Origin: CAIZQW01 sp942493055
GTDB taxonomy: Bacteria > Verrucomicrobiota > Kiritimatiellia > RFP12 > UBA1067
Assembly: GCA_942493055.1 (NCBI GenBank)
Contig: OW818680.1
Coordinates: forward strand, 1,364,001 to 1,428,000
Length of the DNA stretch: 64,000 nt
Reading direction: 5' to 3'
Below are positions 26,714 through 35,472 of the stretch, in pieces; position 1 is the first letter of the stretch, and each line of letters opens with the position of its first letter. The notes below the pieces were generated by a model. It ran no database searches, was not told where the DNA came from, and saw only the letters and a list, made by a program, of their open reading frames with translations. Position numbers and translations under genes: made by a program.

Positions 26714-28453
26714 TTATTCAGAGCCTGGACGCCACTCTTCGCTTTGTGCGAAGGCGTCGTCAAAGGCGGCTGCGAGACCGACCAGGTTCTCACCCGGCTT
26801 CAGGTCTGTCACACTCAGATCGCGCGTCAGCTCAGCGAGCTGCGTATCGTTCATGCTGACAGCCTTGATGCTCAGTCCGATGCGGCGCTCATCGCGATCA
26901 ATCTTCACGATGCGAGCTTCCACTTCCTGACCTGCCTTAAGTGCATCCTTGACCTTCTCAACATGCTGGTCGCTGATCTGGGAGATGTGAACGAGACCGT
27001 CCACGCCATCCTCGAGTTCAACAAACGCGCCGAAGGAAGCGATCTTGGAGACCTTGCCCTTGACGATCTGGCCAATCGCATAGCGGCTGGTGATCGTGTT
27101 CCAGGGGTCATTGCTCGCCTGCTTGAGGCCGAGGCTGATGCGTTGATCAGCGGGATTGACTTCAAGGACAACCGCGTCAACCTGCTGCCCCTTCTGGAGC
27201 ATTTCGGACGGGTGGTTGATCTTGCGCGTCCAGGACATATCCGAGACGTGAATCATGCCATCGATACCCTCTTCAAGCTCAATGAATGCTCCGTAGGTCG
27301 TGAAGTTACGCACCTTGCCGGTCACACGGCTGCCGACAGGATAGCGATCCTGGACCGTATCCCAAGGATTGGCTTCGGTCTGACGGATGCCGAGCGCGAT
27401 CTTCTGGTTTGCAGAGTCAATCGAGAGCACCACGACATCAACTTCGTCGCCGACATTGAGGATGTCAGAGGCGCGAGCCACGCGCTTTGTCCAGGAGAAT
27501 TCAGACACATGCACGAGACCTTCGATGCCGGGCTGAATTTCAACAAACGCGCCGTAAGGCACCAAGTTGACAACCTTGCCACGCAGACGGCTGCCGACAG
27601 GGAAGGACTGGTCGATATTTTCCCAAGGATTGGGGGTTGACTGCTTGAGTCCCAGAGAGACGCGTTCGCGGTCCATATCGACATCCAGAATGACCACTTC
27701 GATCTCCTGGTTGACTTTGAGCAACTCGCTGGGATGCTTGATGCGGCCCCAGCTCATATCCGTGATATGGAGCAAACCATCGAGACCATCCAGATCCACG
27801 AAGGCGCCGAAGTCGGTGATGTTCTTCACGCGGCCATGACGCTGCTGCCCCTTTTCAATTGTGCCCAAAAGCGAACGCTTCTTGTCTGCTACGCGCTCCT
27901 CAATCAACTCACGGCGGGAAACGATAATGTTACGACGCTCGTTGCTGATTTTGATAACCTTGAAATCACAAGTCATGTTGAGATAAGGATCGGGATCATG
28001 CACGGGCGTTACATCCACTTGCGAACCCGGCAGGAATGCATCCACGCCATCCACATCTACAATCAGACCGCCACGGACCTTGCTCCGGATCGTGCCCGAA
28101 ACAATGCCGCCTTCCGTATACTTGCTCAGGACTGTTTCCCAACGGATCTTGTCGTCCGCACGGGACTTGCTCAGGATGACCATGCCACCGTCGCTCTCAA
28201 GCTGCTCGAGCAACACGGAAATGACATCGCCAATTTTGGGTTCCTCTCCATCCTTGAATTCATTCAAGGGAACCGAACCTTCTGATTTGTATCCGATGTC
28301 AACGAGAACTTCGTTTCCTTTGACACCGCTGATCGTACCCTTGATGATCGATCCGGCTGTGAACTTGCTCGCCTGGGTGTTCAATGCTGCATTCATCGCG
28401 TCATACATTGCACCACTCTTAGGTTTTGCAGCCGCGGGTTTAATCTTTGCCAT
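26714..28453 (-). CDS. rpsA: 30S ribosomal protein S1
   Basis: Binds single-stranded mRNA and helps load it on the 30S subunit. The 579 residues hold six S1 (OB-fold) repeats: two divergent ribosome-binding ones first (GSIIKGTISG; GGIVSGTIRS), then four close copies each with a GAF(V/I)E/D core (for example DFGAFVDL, PYGAFVEI, TYGAFIEL, SFGAFVEL). Length is close to the E. coli protein (557). The start has no Shine-Dalgarno sequence. That is also known for rpsA in other bacteria, where S1 regulates its own translation. Confidence 0.97.
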   Translation of the reverse strand: MAKIKPAAAKPKSGAMYDAMNAALNTQASKFTAGSIIKGTISGVKGNEVLVDIGYKSEGSVPLNEFKDGEEPKIGDVISVLLEQLESDGGMVILSKSRADDKIRWETVLSKYTEGGIVSGTIRSKVRGGLIVDVDGVDAFLPGSQVDVTPVHDPDPYLNMTCDFKVIKISNERRNIIVSRRELIEERVADKKRSLLGTIEKGQQRHGRVKNITDFGAFVDLDGLDGLLHITDMSWGRIKHPSELLKVNQEIEVVILDVDMDRERVSLGLKQSTPNPWENIDQSFPVGSRLRGKVVNLVPYGAFVEIQPGIEGLVHVSEFSWTKRVARASDILNVGDEVDVVVLSIDSANQKIALGIRQTEANPWDTVQDRYPVGSRVTGKVRNFTTYGAFIELEEGIDGMIHVSDMSWTRKINHPSEMLQKGQQVDAVVLEVNPADQRISLGLKQASNDPWNTITSRYAIGQIVKGKVSKIASFGAFVELEDGVDGLVHISQISDQHVEKVKDALKAGQEVEARIVKIDRDERRIGLSIKAVSMNDTQLAELTRDLSVTDLKPGENLVGLAAAFDDAFAQSEEWRPGSE

Positions 28454-28682
28454 AATAATACTTTATGTCGTCCGATGAAATGAAACAGAGAAAATCATCG
28501 CACGTTTGTTCGTTGTTAATCACTCCTGTCCTGTTCAGTCAGCAACCACTCGGATGCGTGAAATCGGACAGTCCGCTTTTTACACGGAGTTATAAAATTA
28601 TCAAAAAAAGGGTGCGCTACGCAACTCCAAACATCGTTTTAGGAGAAATTTTTAATCCGCATGGCATATAGGCGTCCCCGCC

Positions 28683-28872
28683 CAATGCCACTAACTTTTC
28701 GTCTCGGCAACAGGGGCACGGGCAACAGAGGGACAGACAAAAATGCCCCTCCTCTTTCAAGCGGGCGGGACGCCCACGCTCCCTTCTATTGCTGCCCTCA
28801 AAGGAGCGCGGGCATCTTGCCCGCCGGAGCCGGGACGGCTCCGCCACCTTATCCTCTGGGAACGCCGACGCC
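28683..28872. mobile_element. MITE, truncated copy 2
   Basis: The left ~190 bp match the complete MITE at 6463, including the intact left terminal repeat CAATGCCACTAACTTTTC. The right half and right terminal repeat are missing: after the CCGCCACCTTAT block the match fades within ~20 bp. No flanking duplication can be found, as expected for a decayed copy. The rest of the gap 28454-28682 upstream of rpsA shows no gene and presumably holds the rpsA promoter. Confidence 0.8.
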
Positions 28873-28901
28873 TGGCCGCCCAGGAATACACAAACTGCCT
28901 C

Positions 28902-28935
28902 AAAAAAAAACGCGGACAAAGCTGTCCGCGTCTTT
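28902..28935 (-). terminator. Terminator of the secreted-protein operon
   Basis: Minus-strand perfect 9-bp stem ACGCGGACA / TGTCCGCGT with a 4-nt loop and a run of nine T. It closes the four-gene operon that ends with the PEP-CTERM protein. Confidence 0.9.
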
Positions 28936-28956
28936 TCAACTCATTATCCCAATATC

Positions 28957-29454
28957 TTAGGTGCGGCGTTTACGACGCATCAGCAAGGCTGAGACGCCCA
29001 TTGCGAGCAGCGCCATCGAGGTGGGCTCAGGAACAACAGTTGTACCTGCATTCCAAGGCGTCGTCGCCGGGAAATCCGGTACTGATCCGGAGACTAAAGC
29101 CCCGCTGTCAACCAACTGGCTCCAAGACTGCAGACCGCTCCAGCCAACTACTGTTGACCCATTGGCAGCAAACAGTTTTACGAAGAAACTGTAGGTGCTG
29201 TCAACGCCGCCGGCCAATGTTGAATCGTATGTCACAACACCGTAAGTGTTATCATACTTGTAAATCTGCCCGCTTTGCGAAGTGCCCGTCAGCTGATAGC
29301 CAGCCCCCGTGGTGGTCGTTGCAAAAAGCTGTGCGGTCACATACGATGTATTGCCTCCGCTGCCATCAGGAATATCTACGCTCCAGGAGAGCACTTCAGC
29401 CCTCACCACAGATGCAACCATTAAAAAACCTGCTACTAAAATTGTTTTCTTCAT
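28957..29454 (-). CDS. PEP-CTERM sorted surface protein
   Basis: Small exported protein of 165 residues with a signal peptide (1-19, ending VVRA) and a classic PEP-CTERM tail: VPEPTSMALLAMG, a hydrophobic helix, then RRKRR at the end. An exosortase recognises such tails and anchors or releases the protein at the outer surface. No exosortase gene lies in this window. The body is a Ser/Thr/Gly-rich beta-like domain with no family I recognise. The ATG at 29454 has AAGGAG upstream, and a longer in-frame start lacks one. It is the last gene of the four-gene operon, 11 nt after the previous stop. Confidence 0.93.
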   Translation of the reverse strand: MKKTILVAGFLMVASVVRAEVLSWSVDIPDGSGGNTSYVTAQLFATTTTGAGYQLTGTSQSGQIYKYDNTYGVVTYDSTLAGGVDSTYSFFVKLFAANGSTVVGWSGLQSWSQLVDSGALVSGSVPDFPATTPWNAGTTVVPEPTSMALLAMGVSALLMRRKRRT

Positions 29455-29465
29455 TATAACACTCC

Positions 29466-30227
29466 TTATTTCAAGGTAAAGGTTGCACTTCCCCCGCGAC
29501 GATTGTACCACACGCCTGAACCAGCGGGTATCGTAGCCGCGTCAGCAGTAAAGACCGTATTGCTCGGTGTCTGCTCGACCAACTTCCAACTTCCACTGAA
29601 AAAGATATTCTTAGTATACCCGGTTCCATTGACCACACGGATTTCATCGCCAATCCCAGGAGGGCCATCTGTAAACCATCCATTGTCAGACTTGAATCCG
29701 CTATCGTTCAGATCAAGTGCCGTCGGCAATGCATTGCCGAGCAGCGTTAAACCATTGGCGGCTACTGCGACAGTTGTTGCGTTGGTGTTGACAACACCTT
29801 GCAAATAAGCTGTCGTTGGATTCGCCGTCTTCAACCAGAAGGCATAACCCTGAGCCTTGGTGACCGTCGATAGTGCGGGAGCATTCACAACATGATTGGT
29901 AGAATCCTCAGGCGTGACTTCCGTAACATCCAAAGGATCCCAGACACCAGCGGTCAGCTCATAATAAAAGTAATTCTTGGTGGCCTCGTCAAACGCAATC
30001 AACCGGTCACCGTCTGCGAGACCATTTGTTGCGATGAGCGATCCAAGGGAGAGATTGGTGGAGACGAAGCTCGTGGTATCAAATCCGCTAAACGGAACTG
30101 CCACCAGCGCGAACCCCCCGGGTAATGCATTGGTTGCAAACCCGGCATAACGCACACCATCAAGTTCTGCTGCCCGCATTGTTAAGCAGGCCAAGGCACA
30201 TGCACTGATTATTGTATATTTTTTCAT
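29466..30227 (-). CDS. Secreted protein of unknown function (TIGR02597-like layout)
   Basis: 253 residues with a signal peptide (1-19, ending MRAA). The body is rich in Asn, Thr and aromatic residues and has the order 'value-of-text' typical of certain verrucomicrobial secreted proteins: LPGGFALVAVPF, DGDRLIAFDEATKNYFYYEL, a W.DP segment, KAQGYAFWLK, a YLQGVV strand and a closing GSGVWYNRRGG. This recalls the TIGR02597 group, but I am not certain. No PEP-CTERM tail. AAGGAG stands 7 nt before the ATG. Gaps of 11 nt on both sides show tight co-transcription. Confidence 0.8.
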   Translation of the reverse strand: MKKYTIISACALACLTMRAAELDGVRYAGFATNALPGGFALVAVPFSGFDTTSFVSTNLSLGSLIATNGLADGDRLIAFDEATKNYFYYELTAGVWDPLDVTEVTPEDSTNHVVNAPALSTVTKAQGYAFWLKTANPTTAYLQGVVNTNATTVAVAANGLTLLGNALPTALDLNDSGFKSDNGWFTDGPPGIGDEIRVVNGTGYTKNIFFSGSWKLVEQTPSNTVFTADAATIPAGSGVWYNRRGGSATFTLK

Positions 30228-30238
30228 GGTCAATCTCC

Positions 30239-31003
30239 TTAGTTAGCCGTAGCAGGTGCAACGACCTGGAAGAACTTCGCGCCGCCAGAAACTGGATATT
30301 CCAACTCCACTTTACCGGATGCATCACCTTTTTTACGATTTGCGAATTCAGTCTTCACCCACTGTCCTTTTTCCTTCTTCACGTCATCGGTTGCACTCAA
30401 CGCATAATAGGCCTTGGGTGAGGCATTGTCGACTGTCACAACAACCTTGTCAGCCTTGACGTCAACGCCTGTGATGACTGGCGCGGTGACATCCGGAGGA
30501 AGCTGAGGAGCACTGGCTGCACTCACGCCCTGCTGAGAAGCAATATTCTTTATCTCAATGGAGCCCGCGGAAACGCCTGTCGTCTCGCCTGCAACACCCC
30601 AGCCTGTTACAAGGTCGCCCAACTTGCCGGTCGTTGCCGTATCAGGAGCGCGTGTATCCAGCACCACGACGACAAACTTGCCGCCCGTGCCCTTGGTGAT
30701 CACGCTCCAAGCAAACTGCACGCGTTGCTCAGGACACTTTCCATCCTTGGCCGCAGCGAGCTTGCAAAGCAACTGGTTGTCTGCTGTATTGACAAGGGAA
30801 CCGTCCGTGTAAAAACCGCCGAAGGTCTTGCCAGAGGCCACATACACCAGCGCATACTGTTCCTTGTTCATGACCTGCGTACCGTCCGCGTAGAGGTCGA
30901 TGCCCTCAGTCGCGAAGGTGAGCGTCTTCTTATCGCCCAAGTTGACCGCCATCGCGGAACTCGCCAGCGCTACCAAAGCCATTGTCCATAAGATATTTTT
31001 CAT
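30239..31003 (-). CDS. Secreted protein of unknown function
   Basis: 254 residues with a signal peptide (1-19, ending SAMA). The N-terminal half has alternating hydrophobic strands (KTLTFATEGIDLYADGTQVM). A PPDVTAPVITGVDVKADKVVVTV stretch near residue 165 looks like the edge of an immunoglobulin- or fibronectin-like domain, and the tail (GGAKFFQVVAPATAN) matches the 'characteristic phrase' often ending TIGR-type secreted repeats of this group. No anchor is visible. It is the second gene of the operon. Confidence 0.8.
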   Translation of the reverse strand: MKNILWTMALVALASSAMAVNLGDKKTLTFATEGIDLYADGTQVMNKEQYALVYVASGKTFGGFYTDGSLVNTADNQLLCKLAAAKDGKCPEQRVQFAWSVITKGTGGKFVVVVLDTRAPDTATTGKLGDLVTGWGVAGETTGVSAGSIEIKNIASQQGVSAASAPQLPPDVTAPVITGVDVKADKVVVTVDNASPKAYYALSATDDVKKEKGQWVKTEFANRKKGDASGKVELEYPVSGGAKFFQVVAPATAN

Positions 31004-31018
31004 AGTGATACTCCTGTC

Positions 31019-32122
31019 TTAGTTAATTTGCAATTGGATGACCGGGAGGAAGAACTTGTAATCTTCATTTTGAAGCGTAAACGTGTACGTTGCCACTCCG
31101 TCTGTAAAATTATCGGCGCCGATCTTGACTGCGTCCAGCACGCCCGACCATGTCCCGCTCTTTGCAGCTGCGTAGGTGGCAGCGCCTTTCAGCTTAAGCA
31201 CACCGTTGATTGTGCCGCTCTTCTTGGTGTTTGCAGCTGTCTTTAAGGTCACCACAACCGTGACCTTCAGCGTGCTCGGATCATAACTGATTGACCCAAT
31301 ACCCAGTTCGCCAGCAAAGGTGTCTCCTGTCGGTGTCGCATCTGTCAGGTAGAACTTCTCTGCATCTGCCTGAGCGTAGGTGCCGCTCGTTGTCTTGTTT
31401 GCCAGCCAGTTGGCCACCACACGCTCTTCCGCTGTGTCAGGCGTCCACCCCAGCACAATACCAGAATTTGCAGTCGTACGCCTCGGATCACCGTAGCTGA
31501 CATAGAGGTCGTCCATTTCACCGGCGCCTGAAATCACCATCTTCGAAATTTCATTCGTGGTCGCGTTCAAGAAGAGAGCCGGCGTCGTATCATTATCAAA
31601 GAAGACATCGAACGTATCGACTGCGAACCGCACCATGATCGGATAATACGTGGACGGATTGACCGTTACGCTAATATTGGTCTTGCACTCCGTTGCTGAT
31701 GCCACAACCAGGTTGCTGTTTTGATTGGCATAGAAACAGAGGATTGTATTGGGTTCCATCGCCGGGGGCGTGGTGTCAAAAGGGTTTAGCTTGCAGCGCA
31801 TGTCAATAAATACAGGTGCTCCAATCTGTATTTTGGCGCCGCTGAACTCATTTGTGATGCCAAGTGTTGCAAAGTTTAGTGCTTGCCCTACAGCAACTTC
31901 ACCATACCAAAAACGGCTATTGGATCTGGCTGTTCCAGTAACTAACGCTTCTGTGTTGGCCCAAGAAGGAAGGGAGCTAAACGGTTCAAGCTTCGAGCCG
32001 TCTGTCCACGTAGGCGTATCCCACAGAGCTGGCACCACGGTATCAACCGCCTGCGCCACACACGCTAACACGCTTGCAACACCAATTAAGCTTGCGTAAT
32101 TAAGTCTTTTTTTATTCTTCAT
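31019..32122 (-). CDS. Secreted protein with jellyroll-like domain
   Basis: First gene of the operon, 367 residues. The signal peptide (ending AQAV, about residue 27) is followed by ~190 residues resembling concanavalin A/LamG-like jellyrolls (STYYPIMVRFAVDTFDVFFDN, then MDDLYVSYGDPRR), a fold often used to bind glycans. A linker with GWTPDTAEERVVANWL leads to a C-terminal beta-domain ending FFLPVIQLQIN. The ATG at 32122 has GAGGAG 6 nt upstream. An upstream in-frame ATG lacks one. The T-rich 460-nt gap in front contains a TTGACA at 32209-32214 (minus strand) as a candidate -35. Confidence 0.78.
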   Translation of the reverse strand: MKNKKRLNYASLIGVASVLACVAQAVDTVVPALWDTPTWTDGSKLEPFSSLPSWANTEALVTGTARSNSRFWYGEVAVGQALNFATLGITNEFSGAKIQIGAPVFIDMRCKLNPFDTTPPAMEPNTILCFYANQNSNLVVASATECKTNISVTVNPSTYYPIMVRFAVDTFDVFFDNDTTPALFLNATTNEISKMVISGAGEMDDLYVSYGDPRRTTANSGIVLGWTPDTAEERVVANWLANKTTSGTYAQADAEKFYLTDATPTGDTFAGELGIGSISYDPSTLKVTVVVTLKTAANTKKSGTINGVLKLKGAATYAAAKSGTWSGVLDAVKIGADNFTDGVATYTFTLQNEDYKFFLPVIQLQIN

Positions 32123-32583
32123 AGTGTCTCCTCGCTCCATCATAATCAATCGTTCCAATAAGCGCCTATTGAAAATGTTGAGTGTAGTTTGCCAAAACCG
32201 TCTCTTCGTGTCAAGGTATCCGCGTAATTTTTTTTAACTTTTTTTTGTAAGTATTTTTGAAGGCAAATCTGGCTGTCGGACTGAGCATACCTGCATGGGA
32301 TTGACCTAATTTCGCCACACCTTGTTTTCCCTTGTTTTTTTTACAAAACAACCGCTTTCAAATACCGTCCGGGGTATTTTCACGGGCCAGCAGGCCTATA
32401 GCTTGGCCAAATTGTCATACAAAAGCTATTTTAAAAACGGTAGGTCATGGGTCTCCGACCCTGCCGCGGCCCGCTCGGAGAGCGTCGCCCTACCATTCTT
32501 ATTTGCGTTGTTCGTGTCATTCGATGCAAAAAAAGTCGCCCATCCGTTTATTCCAGCTCAGATGGAAGGGTGCAGGCGGAGCT
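32123..32583. repeat. Gene-free gap with a palindromic repeat (32439-32494)
   Basis: The right half carries a REP-type palindrome GGTAGG...TCTCCGACC / GGCCCGCTCGGAGAG...CCTACC. The left half is T-rich and should contain the promoter of the secreted-protein operon. No conserved protein frame is visible on either strand. Confidence 0.6.
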
Positions 32584-34011
32584 CTAGCCCCTCAAGGACT
32601 GGCAAAGCGTGCAGGCGTCGCAGTCTGGAGCGGCAATTATACAGAAGTCCAGATAGACCTGCAGCAGCCCTTGTTGAAGAAGTCCATTATCTGCATAAAA
32701 GACGGCTGGATTGTGATCTCGACCGAAAAGATGCAAGGCGGTCAGGCGCATGGGGGCTGATATCTCTTCCGGTGGCAGATAGAGGACCGCCTCGTGCGGC
32801 AACGCATCTTCTGCAGCAACAAACGGGAAAATCACGTTTGTAATGATGGCCGCAATGCGTGTGCCACCCAACAAGGAAAGGGGATGTTTCTCGTCGGGTT
32901 GTGAGGAGAAGCTCAGGCGCTGATTCCAGAAGGGCCATTCGCAATGGGCTTCAAGGCGCTTTGTCACGCGCTCAAACCAGGCGTGCCCGGGTGTCAAGGC
33001 CAGATGTTCGACATCGCATAGCAGATCGCGTAACCCGCTGAAAAGTGCTGCCGCTGCTGCCATACGTCGCACGGGCGAGTTGAGCGGACGGCTGTGATGG
33101 AGCTGCCACTCCACGCCTTCAGGAGCAAGCACATCCCCTTGCTTCCAGGCAATATCCCACAAGAGCCGAATATACTGTTGAGCCGCCTCATCTGCGGCAA
33201 CTTCAGGACTCGGCAGCATTTTCGCAACCGAGAGTAGCTTGGCAAAGGCAACATCACGGGAGAGCCCTTTTAACTGGGCTACAGGCACCTGGCGGGCTAG
33301 CCCGCGAAAGGCCTGTTGATTGTTTTTGTAACCGAGTGCGGCCATCACCTCTTCATAAAACAGTTGATGACGGTCGCCAAACTGCGCCAGCCGTGTCCGC
33401 AGTCGGGATGCTTTTGCCTGAAGCCGATAGTGTCCTGCGGCCTGCAACACGTCGCGGGCACGGGCAGGATTGTTCTTGAGATACGCTTCGCACGGACGCG
33501 GTGTTTCAGGCAGGACGCTGTGGGGATAAGCCTTTAAATCAATATCGTCCAAGGATAAATCGAGTCGTGCGGTAATCGGCTCTGCAAGCGAGAGCGCCAC
33601 GACAGCCTGCGGCAAGGTTTTAGCACCCGGTCCGGCGAACCAGGTGACATGCGCAATCACATGTTCGTACGCTTTATCCTTGCAGTGCTTGTGGGAATCC
33701 CAGTCTGAAGGATGCACGTGCACCTCCACATCACCTCGGATGCGACGGCCTCCAGGCTGAATCATGAGTGTCGCATTTAAAAAGTCAGGGCCTGCCTCCA
33801 GATTCCACTCGCCAGGATCCAGCACGGTCGCTGTTTCATTGTTCGCAAGATGGAAAAGGGAGGGACGATACCGCGCATCGAACCAGAGGCATTGTAAATG
33901 CCGCTCACTCCAATGGAAATAAGCATGATACCCTTCAATACCCTCCTGTACGCCCTGGGCGGCATTCAATCGCTGTGCATACGCCTCCGCGTATGGAAAA
34001 ATAACATCCAT
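32584..34011 (-). CDS. DUF2851 family protein
   Basis: A 475-residue cytosolic protein of a conserved but uncharacterised family found mainly in Bacteroidetes and the PVC group. Its signature is GDVEVHVHPSDWDSHKH near residues 95-110 with neighbouring LDPGEWNLEAGPDFLNA. The C-terminus carries a cysteine cluster (PDCDACTLC) that might bind zinc or an Fe-S cluster. The function is unknown. It follows selA by 81 nt in the same direction. Confidence 0.88.
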   Translation of the reverse strand: MDVIFPYAEAYAQRLNAAQGVQEGIEGYHAYFHWSERHLQCLWFDARYRPSLFHLANNETATVLDPGEWNLEAGPDFLNATLMIQPGGRRIRGDVEVHVHPSDWDSHKHCKDKAYEHVIAHVTWFAGPGAKTLPQAVVALSLAEPITARLDLSLDDIDLKAYPHSVLPETPRPCEAYLKNNPARARDVLQAAGHYRLQAKASRLRTRLAQFGDRHQLFYEEVMAALGYKNNQQAFRGLARQVPVAQLKGLSRDVAFAKLLSVAKMLPSPEVAADEAAQQYIRLLWDIAWKQGDVLAPEGVEWQLHHSRPLNSPVRRMAAAAALFSGLRDLLCDVEHLALTPGHAWFERVTKRLEAHCEWPFWNQRLSFSSQPDEKHPLSLLGGTRIAAIITNVIFPFVAAEDALPHEAVLYLPPEEISAPMRLTALHLFGRDHNPAVFYADNGLLQQGLLQVYLDFCIIAAPDCDACTLCQSLRG

Positions 34012-34092
34012 AAACGACCTCTACTCAGGCGCGGATCTTCACGCCCTTTTCTGTATGGGCATGATCAATCATGCCCGATTTTTATTTTTTAT

Positions 34093-35472
34093 CTATACAA
34101 CCTCGCCGAAGGTAGCAACGACCATCGCACATTCGGACGGGAAGAGGGTGCGCATATCCAAAAAGAGCGCACCGTCATGGACTCGGGAAACAACAGGCAT
34201 CTTTGCTTCGCGCAAACGCCGCGCAAGCGCAGGTGCATCGTCAGCTTCAATCCGGACTGCATAAGACGGCATCGTCTGCGTGGGCAGCGAGCCGCCTCCC
34301 AAAAATGCTTCGTGCGGAACCACAGAGACCGCTACGACACGCAGGATCGCTCTCAGATGCCGGGCAAGGCTGTCCGCCTGCTGGCGCAACTCGTCCGGTG
34401 TGCGCGCAAGCATGACATAGAGCGGATGCGTTTGCGTCAGCTTGGCCGGATTCTTAAAAAGTCTCAACGTGGCTTCCAATGCCGCAAGCGTCAGCTTGCA
34501 GACGCGCATCGCACGATAGAGCGGATGCTTGCGAATACGGTCTATCACACTTGCCTTGCCCAGAATAAGCCCGCCTTGCGGACCGCCGATGAGTTTGTCG
34601 GTACTGGAGAGCACAATGTCCGCACCAGCAGCCAGGCTCTCGGCGATCGTCATCTCATGCGCAAGGCCGAACTGCTCCAGGCCGATCATCGCTCCGCAGC
34701 CCAGATCATCCAGCGCCAGGAGTCCGCGCGCATGTGCGCAGACCGCCAATTCACCGATCGCCACTTCATGCGTAAAGCCGACGATCTCGTAGTTGCTCTT
34801 ATGCACCTTGAGCAAAAGGGCGGTCTCAGGCGTCACCGCCCGTTCGTAATCCCGCAGATGCGTCTTGTTCGTGGTTCCCACCTCACGCATGATGCAGCCG
34901 CTTTCAGCCATGATGTCGGGGAGACGGAAGGCGCCGCCAATTTCAATCAGCTCGCCGCGCGAGACAACGACCTCTTTGCCGCTGGCCAAGGCGCGCAACG
35001 CCAGCATCGTGGCTGCCGCATTGTTGTTCACCAGCAGCACATCTTCAGCACCTGTCAAACCACAGATCAAATCTTTAATAATGTATTCGCGATGGACCCG
35101 GGCACCGTCTGTGAGGTCCATTTGCAGATTGCAGCATCCCGCGACCGAGGCAACCGCCTGACGGGCCGCCTCCGGCATCATGGCTCGTCCCAGCCCGGTA
35201 TGCAACAAGATGCCGGTCGCATTGATCGCGGGCTTTAAGACAGGTTCGTCCTGAGCCGCCAAACGGTTATCAACCTGAAGCAGAAGCGCTTCGATGCTGA
35301 CTTCCAGTCCGTCTTCCTTGCCTGCCAGTACCTGCTGACGCGTATCATCAATAAGGGTTTGAATCACAGCAACCACTTCGTTGTGGCCATAACGTTCAAC
35401 CAACTGTTTCGCCTCCAGGGTCTCCAGCACGCGACTGACGGATGGCAACCGACGAATCAAGTCTGTATTCAT
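34093..35472 (-). CDS. selA: L-seryl-tRNA(Sec) selenium transferase
   Basis: PLP enzyme that converts Ser-tRNA(Sec) to selenocysteinyl-tRNA using selenophosphate. The 459-residue protein has the N-terminal LIRRLPSVSRVLE domain, the NATGILLHTGLGRA block and the PLP lysine in SSTDKLIGGPQGGLILG. I chose the ATG at 35472, which overlaps the stop of ahbD (ATGA) and has GAGGT upstream. An ATG 24 nt earlier is possible. Its presence implies the organism makes selenoproteins. selB, selC and selD are not in this window and I found no clear in-frame UGA gene here. Confidence 0.95.
   Translation of the reverse strand: MNTDLIRRLPSVSRVLETLEAKQLVERYGHNEVVAVIQTLIDDTRQQVLAGKEDGLEVSIEALLLQVDNRLAAQDEPVLKPAINATGILLHTGLGRAMMPEAARQAVASVAGCCNLQMDLTDGARVHREYIIKDLICGLTGAEDVLLVNNNAAATMLALRALASGKEVVVSRGELIEIGGAFRLPDIMAESGCIMREVGTTNKTHLRDYERAVTPETALLLKVHKSNYEIVGFTHEVAIGELAVCAHARGLLALDDLGCGAMIGLEQFGLAHEMTIAESLAAGADIVLSSTDKLIGGPQGGLILGKASVIDRIRKHPLYRAMRVCKLTLAALEATLRLFKNPAKLTQTHPLYVMLARTPDELRQQADSLARHLRAILRVVAVSVVPHEAFLGGGSLPTQTMPSYAVRIEADDAPALARRLREAKMPVVSRVHDGALFLDMRTLFPSECAMVVATFGEVV

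Noticed and set aside
26744..27640. 298-codon plus-strand frame over rpsA
   Set aside because: The repeat-like pattern mirrors the S1 repeats of rpsA on the other strand.
32322..32843. 173-codon plus-strand frame across the gap before DUF2851
   Set aside because: Runs through a palindromic repeat and the antisense of DUF2851, with no start signal and no domain.
33898..35238. 446-codon plus-strand frame over DUF2851/selA
   Set aside because: It crosses the gap between two real minus-strand genes and has no domain. Codon bias follows the opposite strand.
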